Positions 63,432 to 64,000 of a DNA stretch of 64,000 nt are shown piece after piece. Made by a program: the position numbers and the translations under genes. Origin of the DNA: Mesorhizobium sp. Root102 (lineage in GTDB: Bacteria; Pseudomonadota; Alphaproteobacteria; Rhizobiales; Rhizobiaceae); contig NZ_LMCP01000012.1 of assembly GCF_001425625.1 (NCBI RefSeq), positions 250,620-314,619 on the forward strand, in the 5' to 3' direction. Positions within the stretch are counted from its first letter, which is position 1, and every line of letters begins with the position of its first letter. The notes under the pieces are model-generated. The model was not told the DNA's origin, did not search any database, and saw nothing but the letters and a program-made list of their open reading frames with translations.

Positions 63432-64000
63432 ACGAAATGCCTGACAAAATCACGACGAACACCTCGCTCTCCAGCAGCAACGATCCCAGGAGCTGGCTGG
63501 CCCAGCACGGCATCAACGAGGTCGAGTGCCTGGTGCCCGACATGAACGGCGTGCTGCGCGGCAAGGCCTTGCCGACGGCCAAGTTCATCAAGGCGCTGGA
63601 AGACCGCGCGCTCTATCTGCCGAGCAGCGCTTTCCTGGTCAGTATCGACGGCCGTTATTCCGGCTCGGTCGACGAGGGTTTTGCCTATTCGGACCCGGAC
63701 ATGCGCATGGTGCCCGACGTTTCGGCGCTCTGCCTGGCGCCTGGCGCTGCTGCTGACAAGGCCTATGTCTTTGCCGATGCCTTCCATACGGACGACCGGC
63801 CATGGATGGCCTCGCCGCGCCATGTCCTGCGCGCCGTGCTCGATCTCTACGCCAAGCGCGGCTGGCGAGCGGTGGTGGCGCCCGAGGTGGAGTTCTATCT
63901 GACCGCGCCCAATCCCGATCCGGACCAGCCGCTGACCGCGCCGGTCGGCGCCAATGGCCGAGCCGAGACCGTGCAGCATCCCTATGACATGGCCGCGCTC
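63428..64000 (+). CDS. Glutamine synthetase-like gamma-glutamyl-amine ligase, PuuA-like (partial, right edge)
   Basis: The first 191 residues of a GS-fold ligase are present. EVECLVPDMNGVLRGKALPTAKF is the N-terminal beta-grasp, and VVAPEVEFYLTAP holds the first ATP/metal Glu residues. Spacing and the segment APVGANGRAETVQHPYD resemble gamma-glutamylputrescine synthetase PuuA more than GlnA. ATG 63428 overlaps the glycosyltransferase 2 stop. It probably attaches glutamate to the amine brought in by operon 2. Confidence 0.9.
   Translation, partial: MNEMPDKITTNTSLSSSNDPRSWLAQHGINEVECLVPDMNGVLRGKALPTAKFIKALEDRALYLPSSAFLVSIDGRYSGSVDEGFAYSDPDMRMVPDVSALCLAPGAAADKAYVFADAFHTDDRPWMASPRHVLRAVLDLYAKRGWRAVVAPEVEFYLTAPNPDPDQPLTAPVGANGRAETVQHPYDMAAL

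Overview
The window reads as chromosome of an alphaproteobacterium of the order Hyphomicrobiales, most likely Mesorhizobium or a close relative. The support is high GC with strongly biased codons, a hemC / tsaD-gpsA divergent pair followed by hemD, a Mic60-like gene and hemY, a CenR-type response regulator, a MucR/Ros regulator, and several dispersed palindromic intergenic repeats of the kind common in rhizobia. No phage, transposase, CRISPR, rRNA or tRNA was seen. Genes are dense: no stretch over 300 bases lacks a gene. Most gaps hold terminators, dyads or repeat units.

Layout 1-24 kb, mostly housekeeping: a partial UbiH-like monooxygenase (leaves the left edge), tesB, glnK-amtB behind a sigma-54 promoter-like site, two small unknown proteins, ftsK behind a perfect CtrA-type box, a LolA-like carrier, xthA, a 150-bp inverted-repeat element, a GT9 glycosyltransferase, a GNAT protein, a cyclic-nucleotide-binding protein, a CenR-like regulator, an L,D-transpeptidase-fold protein, DUF1127, a LysR regulator, a decayed DUF1761 gene, a methyltransferase/EVE pair, YciI, gpsA, tsaD, then hemC-hemD-mic60-like-hemY.

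Layout 24-53 kb, accessory metabolism: TerB-like, glutamine amidotransferase, NIPSNAP, MFS and aminotransferase genes; MucR-like regulator; a minus-strand carbohydrate operon (GH15 glucoamylase, 6-phosphogluconate dehydrogenase, glucose-6-phosphate dehydrogenase, polyphosphate glucokinase) that takes alpha-glucan to pentose phosphate; a histidine kinase/response regulator pair, a gluconolactonase-like gene and a four-gene sugar ABC transporter; a fused enoyl-CoA hydratase/3-hydroxyacyl-CoA dehydrogenase; a LuxR regulator divergent from a polyamine-type ABC operon ending in a short-chain dehydrogenase; a Gly/Asn/His-rich secreted protein; and an AmpR-like regulator divergent from a class A beta-lactamase.

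Layout 53-64 kb: one divergent cluster of at least twelve genes. Leftward run a second polyamine-type ABC transporter, an MGT-type glycosyltransferase, three tandem Cupin_3-like proteins and an aldehyde dehydrogenase. Rightward run a GntR-type regulator with two predicted winged helices, a second paralogous glycosyltransferase, and a PuuA-like gamma-glutamyl-amine ligase that leaves the right edge. The combination suggests uptake of an amine, gamma-glutamylation and aldehyde oxidation, with a glycosylation step whose purpose is not known. It is the best candidate here for an undescribed pathway.
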